From: Nostoc sp. FACHB-973
GTDB taxonomy: Bacteria; Cyanobacteriota; Cyanobacteriia; Cyanobacteriales; Nostocaceae
NCBI RefSeq assembly: GCF_014698115.1
Contig: NZ_JACJSJ010000022.1
Coordinates: forward strand, 1-64,000
Length of the DNA stretch: 64,000 nucleotides
Direction of reading: 5' to 3'
A program made the translations under genes and the position numbers. Shown one piece after another: positions 1-8,620 of this stretch. The stretch's first letter is position 1. The number at the start of each line of letters is the position of its first letter. The notes under the pieces are model-generated. The model was given only the letters and a program-made list of their open reading frames with translations, made no database searches and was not told where the DNA came from.

Positions 1-165
1 TGGGGAGTGGGGAGTGGGGAGTGGGGATGAGGGGGATGAGGGGGATGAGGGGGATGAGGGGGATGAGGAAGACGCGGGGACGCGGGGACACGGAGAATAA
101 CCAATGCCCAATGCCCCATGCCCAATGCCCAATACCCCATTCCCCACTCCCCACTCCCCATTCCC
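1..165. repeat. STRR tract with inverted ends
   Basis: The left edge carries tandem heptamers of the GGGGAGT and GGGATGAG types, then short GACGCGGGG-like and ATGCCCA units. From about 144 to 165 the reverse complement of the first units appears, so the tract can fold on itself. It lies just downstream of the stop codon of the minus-strand histidine kinase gene. No gene is seen here. Confidence 0.8.
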
Positions 166-3100
166 TCACCTATACAGCCAAACCCGCAACAGTGAAAGCA
201 GTTGTTCGGTATCCACAGGTTTGGTGATATAATCCGAAGCTCCGGCTTCGATGCATTTTTCACGATCGCCTGGCATGGCTTTGGCGGTTAAAGCAATGAT
301 TGGTAGTGAGCGAAATTGTGGTTGTTGACGGATGGCGCGGGTGGTTTGGTAACCGTCCATTTCTGGCATCATGATGTCCATCAAAACTATGTTGATGTCG
401 GGATTATTTAGCAGCTTCTCAATGCCATCTCTGCCATTTTCGGCAAACAGTACTTCCATGTGATAGCTTTCTAAAAAGCTGGTGATGGCAAAGATATTTC
501 TGAGGTCATCATCGACAATCAAAATTTTCCGATTGGCCAGCACTGGATCGGTTTGGTGTAGCTGTTCTAGAATTTGCCGCTTTGGTGGTGGCAGATTTGC
601 CTGGACGCGATGCAAGAATAGGGCAGTTTCGTCTAATAACCTTTCTGGCGATCGCACATTTTTAATAATAATTGTCTCTGCTAGTCCCCGCAGTTGGGTT
701 TCTTCTTGGCGGCTGAGTTCTTTGCCTGTGTAAACAATAATTGGCAGTTTCATCAGCTTGGGTTCTAGCTTGATCTGCTCAATCAGTGCAAACCCGCTCA
801 TATCTGGCAGACCTAAATCCAGTACCATACAATCAAAGTGCAGCGATCGCAATATCTCAAGTGCTTCTTTTCCTGTACCCACTGCTGTACTCTGGACATC
901 GCCATTACCAATGAGTTCGATAATACTTTGGGCTTGTATGCGATCGTCTTCTACTATTAAAAGATTTTTTACCTGACGCTCAATAAAGCTTTTAATCTCA
1001 CTCAATACTTGATTTAGGGCTTCTGGAGAAACGGGTTTTTGTAGATAGGTAATTGCTCCTAGTTTTAATCCCCGTTGCTGTCTTTCATCCACAGAAAGTA
1101 TATGTACTGGGATGTGTCTGGTGTCTGGGTTATGTTTGAGGCGATCCAGCACTGTCCAACCATCCATCTCTGGCATGTGGATATCTAGCATAATGGCGTT
1201 TGGCTCGAATTGTTGCGCTAGTGCTAGACCTTGTTTGCTTTGTAAGGCAACGATTCCTTTAAAGCCTTGCTGACGTGCCATGTCTAGTAAGATGCGGGCA
1301 AATTTGTCGTCATCCTCGATAATCAACAAAACGCGATCGCCTGATTGAATTGTTAGCCGATCGTCTGGGATTTCGTTGACATTGGAAACCACTTTCGCTG
1401 CTGGAGAAATGTCTCTAGAGGTACTTCGGCTTTCAACCGTCGGCGCTAATGTGGTGGGGACATTTTGAGTTATTTTTTCCTTGACTTCAAATCTATTTTG
1501 TGGTATTTCGAGCGGTGTACTTCTCCCCATTTCTCCTTTTCTTGTTAGCGGTAAGTAAAAGGTGAAAGTACTTCCCTGGCCTGGTTGGCTGATTAGTTCA
1601 ATCCTTCCTCCCAAAAGTTGAGCTAGTTCCCGGCTGATGGACAAGCCCAAGCCAGTTCCGCCATACCTGCGGCTAGTTGTGCCGTCTGCTTGCTGAAATG
1701 CCTCGAAAATAATTCTCTGCTTCTCGACTGGAATACCAATGCCTGTATCGCTGACTGCAAAAGCAACCATCGGTTCCTCGCCTGGGGCTGTTTCAGTTAC
1801 CATACTAATTTGTAACTTCACGCCTCCCTGTTCGGTAAACTTAAAGGCGTTAGCTAAAAGATTTTTTAGTACTTGTTGCAGGCGCTTGGAGTCGGTAGAA
1901 AGGACTGGGGGTAATTTGTCTTCTAGTTCAATGGCGAAACTGAGTTTTTGATTTTCGGCAAGTTGACGGAAAGTGTGGTCTAGAGATGTCCGCAAATCCG
2001 CAAAGGCAACTTGCTCAATGTCTAGAGACATAGTACCAGACTCAATTTTTGCCAAATCTAAAATGTCATTAATTAATTCCAGCAAATCAGTCCCAGCAGA
2101 GTAGATTGTCCGGCTGTATTCTACCTGTTTGTCGGTTAAGTTGTTGAGAGAGTTATCTGACAGCAGCCTTGCTAAAATTAACAAGCTATTTAGCGGTGTC
2201 CGTAACTCGTGGGACATGTTCGCCAAAAATTCTGATTTATATTTGGAAGATAAGGCCAGTTGCTCGGCTTTTTCTTGTAATGACTGCCTAGATAGCTCAA
2301 TTTCCCGGTTTTTGCGGGCAACTTCCTGATTTTGGATTTCTAAGAGTTCTGCTTTTTCTTCTAGTTCTTCGTTGAGTTGCTGTAATTCTTCGTTGGATTG
2401 CTTGACAAGGAATTGGGATTCTTGTAATTCGTGGGCTTGTTCTTCTAGGAGTTGATTGCTTTGTTGTAGTTCTTCTTGCTGGCTTTGCAGTTCTTCTGTT
2501 AAAGCAACTGATTCGGCAAGTAGTTGCTGAGTTTGGAATTGTGAGGCGATGTTATTTAAAAATACACCCAAAATTTCAGTCAATTGCTCTAGAAATGTCA
2601 GGTGTAATTCGTTAAAAGGTGCAAAAGAAGCAAGTTCAATTACGGCATTTACCTGGCCTTCAAATAATATGGGCAATACAATAATATTCAGTGGTGGAGC
2701 TTCTCCCAAGCCGGAACTGATGCTGATGTAGTCGCTGGGAACTCCGGTTAAGAGAATTCTTTGTTTTTCTAGGGCGCATTGTCCCACCAATCCCTCGCCT
2801 AAACGAAACTCGTTTGCTAAGTTTTTGCGCTGTTTGTAAGCATAACTACCCAACAACTTCAGCACTGGCTCATCGTTGATTGAGTCCATTACATAAAAAA
2901 TGCCCACAGATGCCCCAACCAGGGGAGCGAGATTCGACAAGATCGTGCGAGAGACACTTTCTAAATTTCGCTGCCCTTGGAGCATTTGGGTAAATTCAGC
3001 CAAGTTAGACTTGAGCCAGTTTTGCTCGTCATTTTTTTGAGTTGTGTTTCGCAGATTGACGATCATCTGGTTAAAGGTTCGCTTTAGCACGCCAATTTCG

Positions 3101-3819
3101 TCCTGGCGATCGCTTTCTGGTAAATTGACTGATAAATCCCCATTCGCCACCTTTTGAGCTACATCAGAAACTCGCTTCAGCGGTAGTGAAATGTGCCTGG
3201 TGAGGATAATTCCAATCAAAGTCAAGATCGCACCAAATAGAGGAATACTATAAGCAGTAGTGTTGAGGGTTTGTCTTGCAGCTGCCTGTGCCCGCTCAGA
3301 ACGCTGCTTGAGAAGTACATTTTCCTCATTTTTCATCGCCTGGATCAGTTTCTGGATCTGATCCATCAGCCGCTTCCCCTCGTCTGTCATAATAGCTTGC
3401 TGGGCAACTTCAAAGCTTTGGCTTTGCCGTAGTTCAATAACATTTTTCATTACAGCCATTCTCTCGTTTAGGAGTGGCTGTAACATATCAAGGCGATTTT
3501 GTTGGTTGGGGTTATCTGCTATTAACGTCTGAAGTTCCTTAATTTTTTGATTGAGCGATTCCATAGCAGCGTTATAAGGCTCTAAATAACGCTGTTCTCC
3601 AGTAATAATGTAACCACGTTGCCCAGTCTCAGCATTTGTCAATTGCAAGTTGAGGTCTTCAAGCTGACTTAATACCTGATAGGTGTGGTTTTCTTTGCGC
3701 GAAGTTTCAATTAACTCATTGGTGCTTTGGTAAGAGATTAGACCAATTGAGGTCAGAATTGCTAGACTTAAGGCAAAACCTGCCCCAATTTTGGTTCCAA
3801 TCTTCAAACGGTTCAACAT
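166..3819 (-). CDS. CHASE3-HAMP-GAF hybrid sensor histidine kinase with three receiver domains
   Basis: This 1217-residue membrane sensor kinase should autophosphorylate on histidine and pass phosphate through its own receivers. A signal-anchor lies at about 10-30 and a second membrane segment at about 190-208, enclosing a CHASE3-like extracytoplasmic helical domain. HAMP follows (210-262), then GAF (about 275-425), a long Glu/Gln-rich coiled coil (430-525), HisKA with the H-box FLANMSHELRTP (His537), and HATPase with DTGIGIP and GGTGLGL boxes (640-757). Three receivers follow with phospho-acceptor Asp near 879, 1001 and 1148. There is no Hpt domain and no DNA-binding output, so partners must lie elsewhere. 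The start MLNRLKIGTK directly precedes the first membrane helix. The architecture resembles orphan multi-sensor kinases of Nostoc. The signal is unknown. Confidence 0.93.
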   Translation of the reverse strand: MLNRLKIGTKIGAGFALSLAILTSIGLISYQSTNELIETSRKENHTYQVLSQLEDLNLQLTNAETGQRGYIITGEQRYLEPYNAAMESLNQKIKELQTLIADNPNQQNRLDMLQPLLNERMAVMKNVIELRQSQSFEVAQQAIMTDEGKRLMDQIQKLIQAMKNEENVLLKQRSERAQAAARQTLNTTAYSIPLFGAILTLIGIILTRHISLPLKRVSDVAQKVANGDLSVNLPESDRQDEIGVLKRTFNQMIVNLRNTTQKNDEQNWLKSNLAEFTQMLQGQRNLESVSRTILSNLAPLVGASVGIFYVMDSINDEPVLKLLGSYAYKQRKNLANEFRLGEGLVGQCALEKQRILLTGVPSDYISISSGLGEAPPLNIIVLPILFEGQVNAVIELASFAPFNELHLTFLEQLTEILGVFLNNIASQFQTQQLLAESVALTEELQSQQEELQQSNQLLEEQAHELQESQFLVKQSNEELQQLNEELEEKAELLEIQNQEVARKNREIELSRQSLQEKAEQLALSSKYKSEFLANMSHELRTPLNSLLILARLLSDNSLNNLTDKQVEYSRTIYSAGTDLLELINDILDLAKIESGTMSLDIEQVAFADLRTSLDHTFRQLAENQKLSFAIELEDKLPPVLSTDSKRLQQVLKNLLANAFKFTEQGGVKLQISMVTETAPGEEPMVAFAVSDTGIGIPVEKQRIIFEAFQQADGTTSRRYGGTGLGLSISRELAQLLGGRIELISQPGQGSTFTFYLPLTRKGEMGRSTPLEIPQNRFEVKEKITQNVPTTLAPTVESRSTSRDISPAAKVVSNVNEIPDDRLTIQSGDRVLLIIEDDDKFARILLDMARQQGFKGIVALQSKQGLALAQQFEPNAIMLDIHMPEMDGWTVLDRLKHNPDTRHIPVHILSVDERQQRGLKLGAITYLQKPVSPEALNQVLSEIKSFIERQVKNLLIVEDDRIQAQSIIELIGNGDVQSTAVGTGKEALEILRSLHFDCMVLDLGLPDMSGFALIEQIKLEPKLMKLPIIVYTGKELSRQEETQLRGLAETIIIKNVRSPERLLDETALFLHRVQANLPPPKRQILEQLHQTDPVLANRKILIVDDDLRNIFAITSFLESYHMEVLFAENGRDGIEKLLNNPDINIVLMDIMMPEMDGYQTTRAIRQQPQFRSLPIIALTAKAMPGDREKCIEAGASDYITKPVDTEQLLSLLRVWLYR

Positions 3820-4189
3820 TTTTTCAGATAGTTAATTTCAATGATTTATGTTGTATTTGTAAGGATGATGATAATTATTTTTCAGAGATACAAATATTAA
3901 AAATTATTGGCTATTTGTCTGAGAAACTGGGAATTAGTTGAATTCAAGTGTGCCGATTTTTGGCAAATCATACTATATTATTATTTCTCATTATTCATAT
4001 ATTATGTAAATCTTCAAAATTTATTATCACAATTTTTACATAACAGTCAAATTATATCTGGAGATAGTATAACTTATTTCCCAAGAAGCAACCACCTGAT
4101 TTTCTAATCAAATCTCGCGGTGGATAATTAAATTTTGATTCTTGAAGTATAAATTGAATATATAATTTTAATCCCAAAGGGTGGTTTTT
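3820..4189. other. AT-rich intergenic region
   Basis: This stretch separates the divergent kinase gene and the small pseudogene. It is strongly AT-rich and should contain the kinase promoter. I see no convincing gene or repeat in it. Confidence 0.5.
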
Positions 4190-4423
4190 ATGAGTACAGT
4201 AATTGAGGTAGCAAGACCAAAATTTTGCAAAGGACAAAAAGTAGAATTTATTGGTGGATTAGGAACCATAATACAATGATGTCGTAATTGTGGACATTGG
4301 TCGTATCTTGTAGAAATGGAAATGGGTGCAGAACCAGAAATGGGCAGGATTGGTTGTGAAACTACTATTTTACTATTTGAAACAGATATTATCTTACTCG
4401 AAGACTACCCTCTTGCGGCTTAG
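4190..4423 (+). pseudogene. Small conserved protein gene interrupted by an in-frame TGA
   Basis: The reading frame begins ATGAGTACAGTAATT and ends at TAG 4421-4423, 78 codons in all, but codon 30 is TGA (4277-4279). The translation on both sides looks like one protein: MSTVIEVARPKFCKGQKVEF before the stop and CRNCGHWSYLVEMEMGAEPE after it, followed by GRIGCETTILLFETDI. This pattern matches small Nostoc proteins of about 65-80 residues that I recall with a GQxVxFIGG start and a PEMGRxGxETTI end; their function is unknown. One substitution would restore the frame, so the gene is either recently inactivated or contains a sequencing error. Confidence 0.6.
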
Positions 4424-4459
4424 GATTTCAGGATGGCATCATCGTTTTACAAGGCTCAA

Positions 4460-4488
4460 ATCCCCGACTTCCCTAAGAAGTCGGGGAT
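4460..4488. repeat. Perfect 11-bp stem hairpin
   Basis: ATCCCCGACTT and AAGTCGGGGAT are separated by 7 bp. It lies between the convergent small pseudogene and the minus-strand stress-protein gene, so it may work as a bidirectional terminator, although no long T run follows. A related hairpin occurs near 28598-28618. Confidence 0.55.
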
Positions 4489-4617
4489 CTAGTATAGATT
4501 AAGTTTGACATTTAATTAGAGATTACTAATCATAACTAAGTTGTATTCCTAGATATAATCTAGAAATAAAGAATATCAGGAAGTAACATCTTCCTCGTCA
4601 TTGAATCCCACTCGGTA

Positions 4618-5457
4618 TTACCTGGCGATCGCTTCTAGTTCGCTGTAGATCCGAAAATTTTGAATCTTGTTACTCTCTAAAATAGCTCTTGCACCGGCCA
4701 TATAGATATCAGTAGCATTTAATAGTACAATAAAATTGCCAAGATTCAATTGATGTTCATAATATTTAGCTAGTTCATCAGGAACTTCTAAAGGATTGTA
4801 GTTACCTTTAGTAATTACCGAGACTTGACTCATAGGAAAGCCAGCTTTCTTGAGTTGTGTAAGCGCTGTTTCTGTGTCTTGACGCCGAGAAAAAACACCG
4901 ACTCCATATTTATAGCGACTTTTGGGGGATAAATATGGCTGATAAACACCGCAGTGTTGAATGTTATGGCGATTAAAAATCCTCTTGGCAAACCGAATTT
5001 CGATTTCTATGCCAGTTACTATCACCAAATAATAACCTTTGAAGACTAAATCGCTGTAAGCGTGTGCTTGTTCTTCAGGAATTCCCAAACATAGCAGGGC
5101 ACCAGCGAAACTACCTGCGGCAACACCGATCGCACCACCTGTGATAGTAGTAGCGATCGCTGTTGCTTCTGCCCCGGCTAGCATGACTAAGCCCATATCA
5201 GGAATTGCCAACAAATTTATACTAACTAATAAGCTAGCAAGACCACCCAAAGCACCACTGGTACATTCGTCAGATGCGTTGCCAGTATCCTCTTTAACTC
5301 CAATACCAGGAATATCACATTGTTCTTCTACATTGCGTGCAATTACAGAAACTTTGTGCATTGAAAAATTCACAGATTGTAGTTCCTGAAGTGCCAATTC
5401 CGCATCTGAAGATTTAGCGAAAATCCCTATAAATTTCCGCTCTTTTTCTAATGTCAT
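4618..5457 (-). CDS. General stress protein 17M-like membrane-associated protein
   Basis: This 279-residue protein has two copies of the alpha/beta 'general stress protein 17M' type domain, at about 7-45 (FIGIFAKSSDAELALQELQS) and 185-220 (YGVGVFSRRQDTETALTQLK). They flank a Gly/Ala-rich hydrophobic stretch (about 68-125) that could insert into or lie on the membrane. The same layout occurs in cyanobacterial proteins often annotated only by this domain. No catalytic residues are evident. It is followed upstream on the same strand by the GlsB/YeaQ-type gene, 54 bp away, so the two may be stress-induced separately or together. The exact function is unknown. Confidence 0.75.
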   Translation of the reverse strand: MTLEKERKFIGIFAKSSDAELALQELQSVNFSMHKVSVIARNVEEQCDIPGIGVKEDTGNASDECTSGALGGLASLLVSINLLAIPDMGLVMLAGAEATAIATTITGGAIGVAAGSFAGALLCLGIPEEQAHAYSDLVFKGYYLVIVTGIEIEIRFAKRIFNRHNIQHCGVYQPYLSPKSRYKYGVGVFSRRQDTETALTQLKKAGFPMSQVSVITKGNYNPLEVPDELAKYYEHQLNLGNFIVLLNATDIYMAGARAILESNKIQNFRIYSELEAIAR

Positions 5458-5511
5458 TTTCTCTGTTTCGACTCAAAGTGATTCCCAAAATTGTTAACTA
5501 ATCTGAGAAAA

Positions 5512-5790
5512 TTACACAGCGCTACGAGTTAGTAATCCCCAAAGGAAAATCAATAGCATTGCGCCCAGAACAGCAAATAAAATGCTTCCCAGTGATAAAG
5601 CTCCAACAGATGCAGCAGCCGCTGAACTACTTCCTAACAAGACTTGACCTAAATAACCCCCAACTACGGCTCCGAGAATTCCTAATACAATGGTGGAAAG
5701 AATACCACCACCTTGGGTTCCTGGATAAAATAACTTAGCCAAAGCACCTGCGATTAAACCCAAAACTAGCCAAGCAATGATGTTAGTCAT
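5512..5790 (-). CDS. GlsB/YeaQ/YmgE-family stress-response membrane protein
   Basis: A 92-residue protein with three hydrophobic segments and the family signature: an N-terminal IIAWLVLGLIAGALAKLFYPG, then GGGILSTIVLGILGAVVGGY, and a C-terminal helix. It belongs to the small 'transglycosylase-associated' membrane family induced by envelope or acid stress in many bacteria. The biochemical role is not established. The start is preceded by AAGGATAAAGATT, a plausible ribosome binding site. Confidence 0.85.
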   Translation of the reverse strand: MTNIIAWLVLGLIAGALAKLFYPGTQGGGILSTIVLGILGAVVGGYLGQVLLGSSSAAAASVGALSLGSILFAVLGAMLLIFLWGLLTRSAV

Positions 5791-5999
5791 AATCTTTATC
5801 CTTGTTAAAGTGTTGTTTTTTTGACTATTTAATATTAGAATTTTTCTGATAAATTCCCGATCTATCTAGAGAACTAATATCAAAAATCTTGAGATATTAT
5901 TTGTGATGTTCACAGGGCTTCATAATGTAGGAACATGGAGTCAAAAGTTGTTTCTGCCCTACGGCGAAGTTCTCAGCGATTGAACACAGCAGTGCGAAG

Positions 6000-6407
6000 G
6001 TGACTGTGGAAGTTGGCGATCGCCTTTTTGGTGGCAATGGCAATGACCATCTCAACGGCACTCCTGGCAATGACTACCTCAGTGGTGGCAATGGCAAAGA
6101 CTCCCTCAATGGCAGCAATGGTCATGATACCCTCGTTGGTGGTAATGGTAACGACATCCTTTGTGGCGGTAATGGAAAAGACATCCTCTGCGGTGGCAAT
6201 GGTGATGACAAACTGTTCGGTGGTACGTTAGCCTTTGGCGTAACGCACACTACTGGCGTGGCAAGACTAAAATGTTGCAATAAATTTGTAGGTTGGGTTG
6301 AGCAACGAAACCCAACACCGAGATCCACGTTGAGTAACGCGAAAGCTCAACCCAACCTACTAATGCACTATTTTAGCCTTGCCACGCCACTACATATATT
6401 TCAATAA
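6000..6407 (+). CDS. RTX calcium-binding repeat protein, probably a truncated gene
   Basis: The first ~75 residues are tandem nonapeptide repeats of the GGNGND type ([30 protein letters not shown]), the calcium-binding beta-roll of secreted RTX proteins. Family proteins are normally much longer and usually secreted by type I systems. Here the frame runs out of repeats at about residue 76 and continues into a palindromic element (6254-6389), so the last ~55 residues look non-native. The only start in frame is GTG at 6000. An overlapping ATG frame (5935-6003, beginning [17 protein letters not shown]) ends exactly at that point, suggesting a frameshift between a real N-terminus and the repeats. 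Confidence 0.5.
   Translation: MTVEVGDRLFGGNGNDHLNGTPGNDYLSGGNGKDSLNGSNGHDTLVGGNGNDILCGGNGKDILCGGNGDDKLFGGTLAFGVTHTTGVARLKCCNKFVGWVEQRNPTPRSTLSNAKAQPNLLMHYFSLATPLHIFQ
6254..6389. mobile_element. Palindromic MITE-like element at the end of the RTX gene
   Basis: Outer arms TGGCGTGGCAAG and CTTGCCACGCCA are exact inverted repeats. An inner pair, GTAGGTTGGGTTGAG and CTCAACCCAACCTAC, is also exact (6289-6303 and 6346-6360). The whole can fold into a long hairpin. It begins where the RTX repeats stop and supplies the C-terminal codons and stop of that frame. There is no transposase, so it would be non-autonomous. Confidence 0.7.
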
Positions 6408-6484
6408 TCAAATATGAGTCCTATAGGGATTAAACTCTCATCGGACTTATGCAAGTGCCATGTTTTTGTTTATAGATAATAAAA

Positions 6485-6512
6485 CCCCAGGACTGGGAAT
6501 TCATTCCTGGGG
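6485..6512. terminator. Stem-loop, possible terminator
   Basis: CCCCAGGA and TCCTGGGG form an 8-bp stem around a 12-bp loop. It lies about 75 bp after the RTX frame. No clean T run follows on the plus strand; a T-rich run follows on the minus strand, so orientation is uncertain. Confidence 0.45.
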
Positions 6513-6852
6513 CTGTTATACCTGACCACCTTTACCTTTTTAATGTAAAAATCTTCTAAAAACTGAAGTTTGAAAAGACATATATATCTGTGTTTTGTCC
6601 AAAAACAATTATATTAAAATAGGAAATTTGTGTTATTGTTAGCGATTTTTTTATTTAAAATAGTAAATTAATATTTTGATATATTTCCAAAACCAAAACT
6701 TTTATACTATTTCAGTTAATAGATATAATTCAAGTAATTATGTCTATTATTTTAATCACAAAAGCTTGATTTTTTCCAACTAATAATTAAAAATAAAAAT
6801 ATCATGATTCATACATGATTGTAGCCGAAAAAAGTGACAGAAGCCCTTATAA

Positions 6853-6875
6853 AAGCCTGCGAAAGCAGGCTTTTT
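6853..6875 (+). terminator. Strong Rho-independent terminator without an obvious gene
   Basis: AGCCTGC, a GAAA tetraloop and GCAGGCT are followed by TTTTTT. This is a textbook intrinsic terminator on the plus strand. No open reading frame ends near it: the upstream 300 bp is very AT-rich and the last frame ends at 6407. It may end a small non-coding RNA lying within about 6540-6875. Confidence 0.7.
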
Positions 6876-6879
6876 TATG

Positions 6880-7779
6880 TCTGGATATAACTGCAAATTG
6901 AGAGACTGATATTATAGCCTTTTTGATCTATTGGAACCACAATTACTTGTAGGGCGCACAGATTTAATTCGTGTCAACATTTTTGGAAATTTCACTAAAT
7001 TCAAAAGCTCTTAAAACAGAATTCTGAATTCAGAATGGGCTACGCTAACAGAATTCAGCAATCTTTTTAGTGGGGGATTTAGACCCGCCACTTTCTTGTT
7101 GACCACCAAATTTTTAATTTGGTGTGGTGTTTCACCACTTATTCAGACGCGACGCTCGAGTACTCGCTCATAGCGTTGCCATGCCGAACGCGAGTGCGTC
7201 TCGTAGAGAAGGCTTTATGCTCCGCTATCCGCCAGTCATACAGAATACCCAACTGAATTCTGACGACTGACGCCTCTATTCTTTCTTGTTAAATCTAGAA
7301 ATAAAAAACATAACTATAAGAATTACGTCCAAATTTAAATATTTGATGACCAAGGTGACAAACGTACTCCTTTGGAGAACCTGTTGGCACAGCCTCTCGA
7401 AGAGAAGGGTAGGCCGCCTGCGCCAACTAACAGAAAATCAAGGGTTTGAAACCCGCGCAGGCGGGTAAAGCCTCGTGTAGCCGCGACTTCCAGTCGCCTG
7501 GTGGAAGATATAAAAAAAGCCGCTATCACTATACAAAACGAATTTTGACCGAAATTGATGGGATGCTTCAGAGAGAGGCAGCAAGAACGGGTAAGCCAAG
7601 ACAATTTCCCTGTTTCTGTCTCCAGAGGCCACATGGAAGCTTCGTTTTGCTGCTGAGAAAATATTCTGCATAATTAAGAAATATAAAGTTATGTTACACT
7701 TAGTAACGAGTCAGGAGTCAATGGCAACAGACATCTGACAAAAAGCTGATTTGTTAAACATTCCCACAGAACTTACAAA
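6880..7779. repeat. Repeat-rich intergenic region upstream of folE
   Basis: It contains GAATTC-type heptamer repeats (7013-7065), a hairpin-rich stretch with GACGCGACGC and GCGAGTGCGTCTC units (7145-7215), a GACGACTGACG unit also seen near 62910, and a copy (7385-7505) of a repeat with AACCCGCGCAGGCGGG and TGTAGCCGCGA that recurs at 38600-38680. No coding region is convincing. The folE promoter must lie in the last ~100 bp. Confidence 0.6.
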
Positions 7780-8430
7780 ATGACTCTATCGATTTGTCCC
7801 GATCTCACTACTGCCGATCAGAGACTGTCAACTTTAGATAACGAGCAACAGCCAACTGTCACAGAAGCGGAAATGATGCAGGCTGTGCGTACTTTGTTGA
7901 TTGGATTAGGAGAAGATCCAGACCGCGAAGGACTAAAAGATACTCCAAAAAGAGTGATGAAAGCCTTGCAGTTTCTCACAAAAGGATATCATGAATCTTT
8001 GGATGAACTGCTAAATGGAGCAGTCTTTACAGAAAACGCCAATGAAATGGTCTTGGTTCGGGACATCGATATTTTCAGTTCCTGCGAACATCATATTCTA
8101 CCGATTATTGGTCGTGCCCATGTTGCTTACATTCCTAATGGTAAAGTCATAGGACTATCAAAAATTGCCCGTATTTGCGAAATGTATGCACGACGTTTAC
8201 AAGTGCAAGAACGTCTGACGGTACAAATTGCTGATGCATTGCAAGGATTACTCAAACCCCAAGGGGTTGCAGTGGTGATAGAAGCAACCCATATGTGCAT
8301 GGTAATGCGGGGTGTGCAAAAACCCGGTTCTTGGACTGTTACTAGTGCAATGCGCGGTGTTTTTGCAGAAGATGTGCGGACTCGCCAGGAATTTATGAAT
8401 TTGATTCGCCACAATTCTAATTTTCATTAG
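7780..8430 (+). CDS. folE: GTP cyclohydrolase I
   Basis: This 216-residue enzyme converts GTP to 7,8-dihydroneopterin triphosphate, the first step of folate and pterin synthesis and also the entry to 7-deazaguanine (queuosine) precursors. The sequence shows the zinc ligands Cys102, His105 (in [20 protein letters not shown]) and Cys173 (THMCMVMRG), plus the conserved [20 protein letters not shown] segment. The length and full set of motifs fit a functional FolE1. The N-terminal ~28 residues before [10 protein letters not shown] are variable, as usual. It stands alone, with repeats on both sides, and the upstream region has no obvious zinc-regulator site. Confidence 0.96.
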   Translation: MTLSICPDLTTADQRLSTLDNEQQPTVTEAEMMQAVRTLLIGLGEDPDREGLKDTPKRVMKALQFLTKGYHESLDELLNGAVFTENANEMVLVRDIDIFSSCEHHILPIIGRAHVAYIPNGKVIGLSKIARICEMYARRLQVQERLTVQIADALQGLLKPQGVAVVIEATHMCMVMRGVQKPGSWTVTSAMRGVFAEDVRTRQEFMNLIRHNSNFH

Positions 8431-8489
8431 ATAGGGAATAGGGAATGGCTTAAAAGTCTATGGCTTGAAAATAGAGAACGGGAGGTCTG

Positions 8490-8515
8490 TAGGGGCGCAC
8501 AGCTGTGCGCCCCTA
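8490..8515. repeat. Perfect palindrome of the CGCACAGCTGTGCG family
   Basis: TAGGGGCGCACAG continues into its exact reverse complement. Identical or near-identical palindromes occur at 49708-49735 and 55093-55120, a split copy at 38492-38725, and variants at 16084-16111, 43683-43704 and 43800-43827. Just downstream (8529-8554) is half of the ATACCAA-type element found complete at 59065-59167. Confidence 0.85.
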
Positions 8516-8620
8516 GCCAGTCTATTTGTCGCATTCTTTTTTCAAATTGGTATTACTTATCAAGGAGAATTCTCCGCGTCAGAGCGTCAGTCTACATGAT
8601 AAGTATTCAACCAGTAATAA

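Noticed and set aside
4277..4279. TGA as selenocysteine or tryptophan codon
   Set aside because: No SECIS-like context is expected in cyanobacteria, which use the standard code; a nonsense mutation is simpler.
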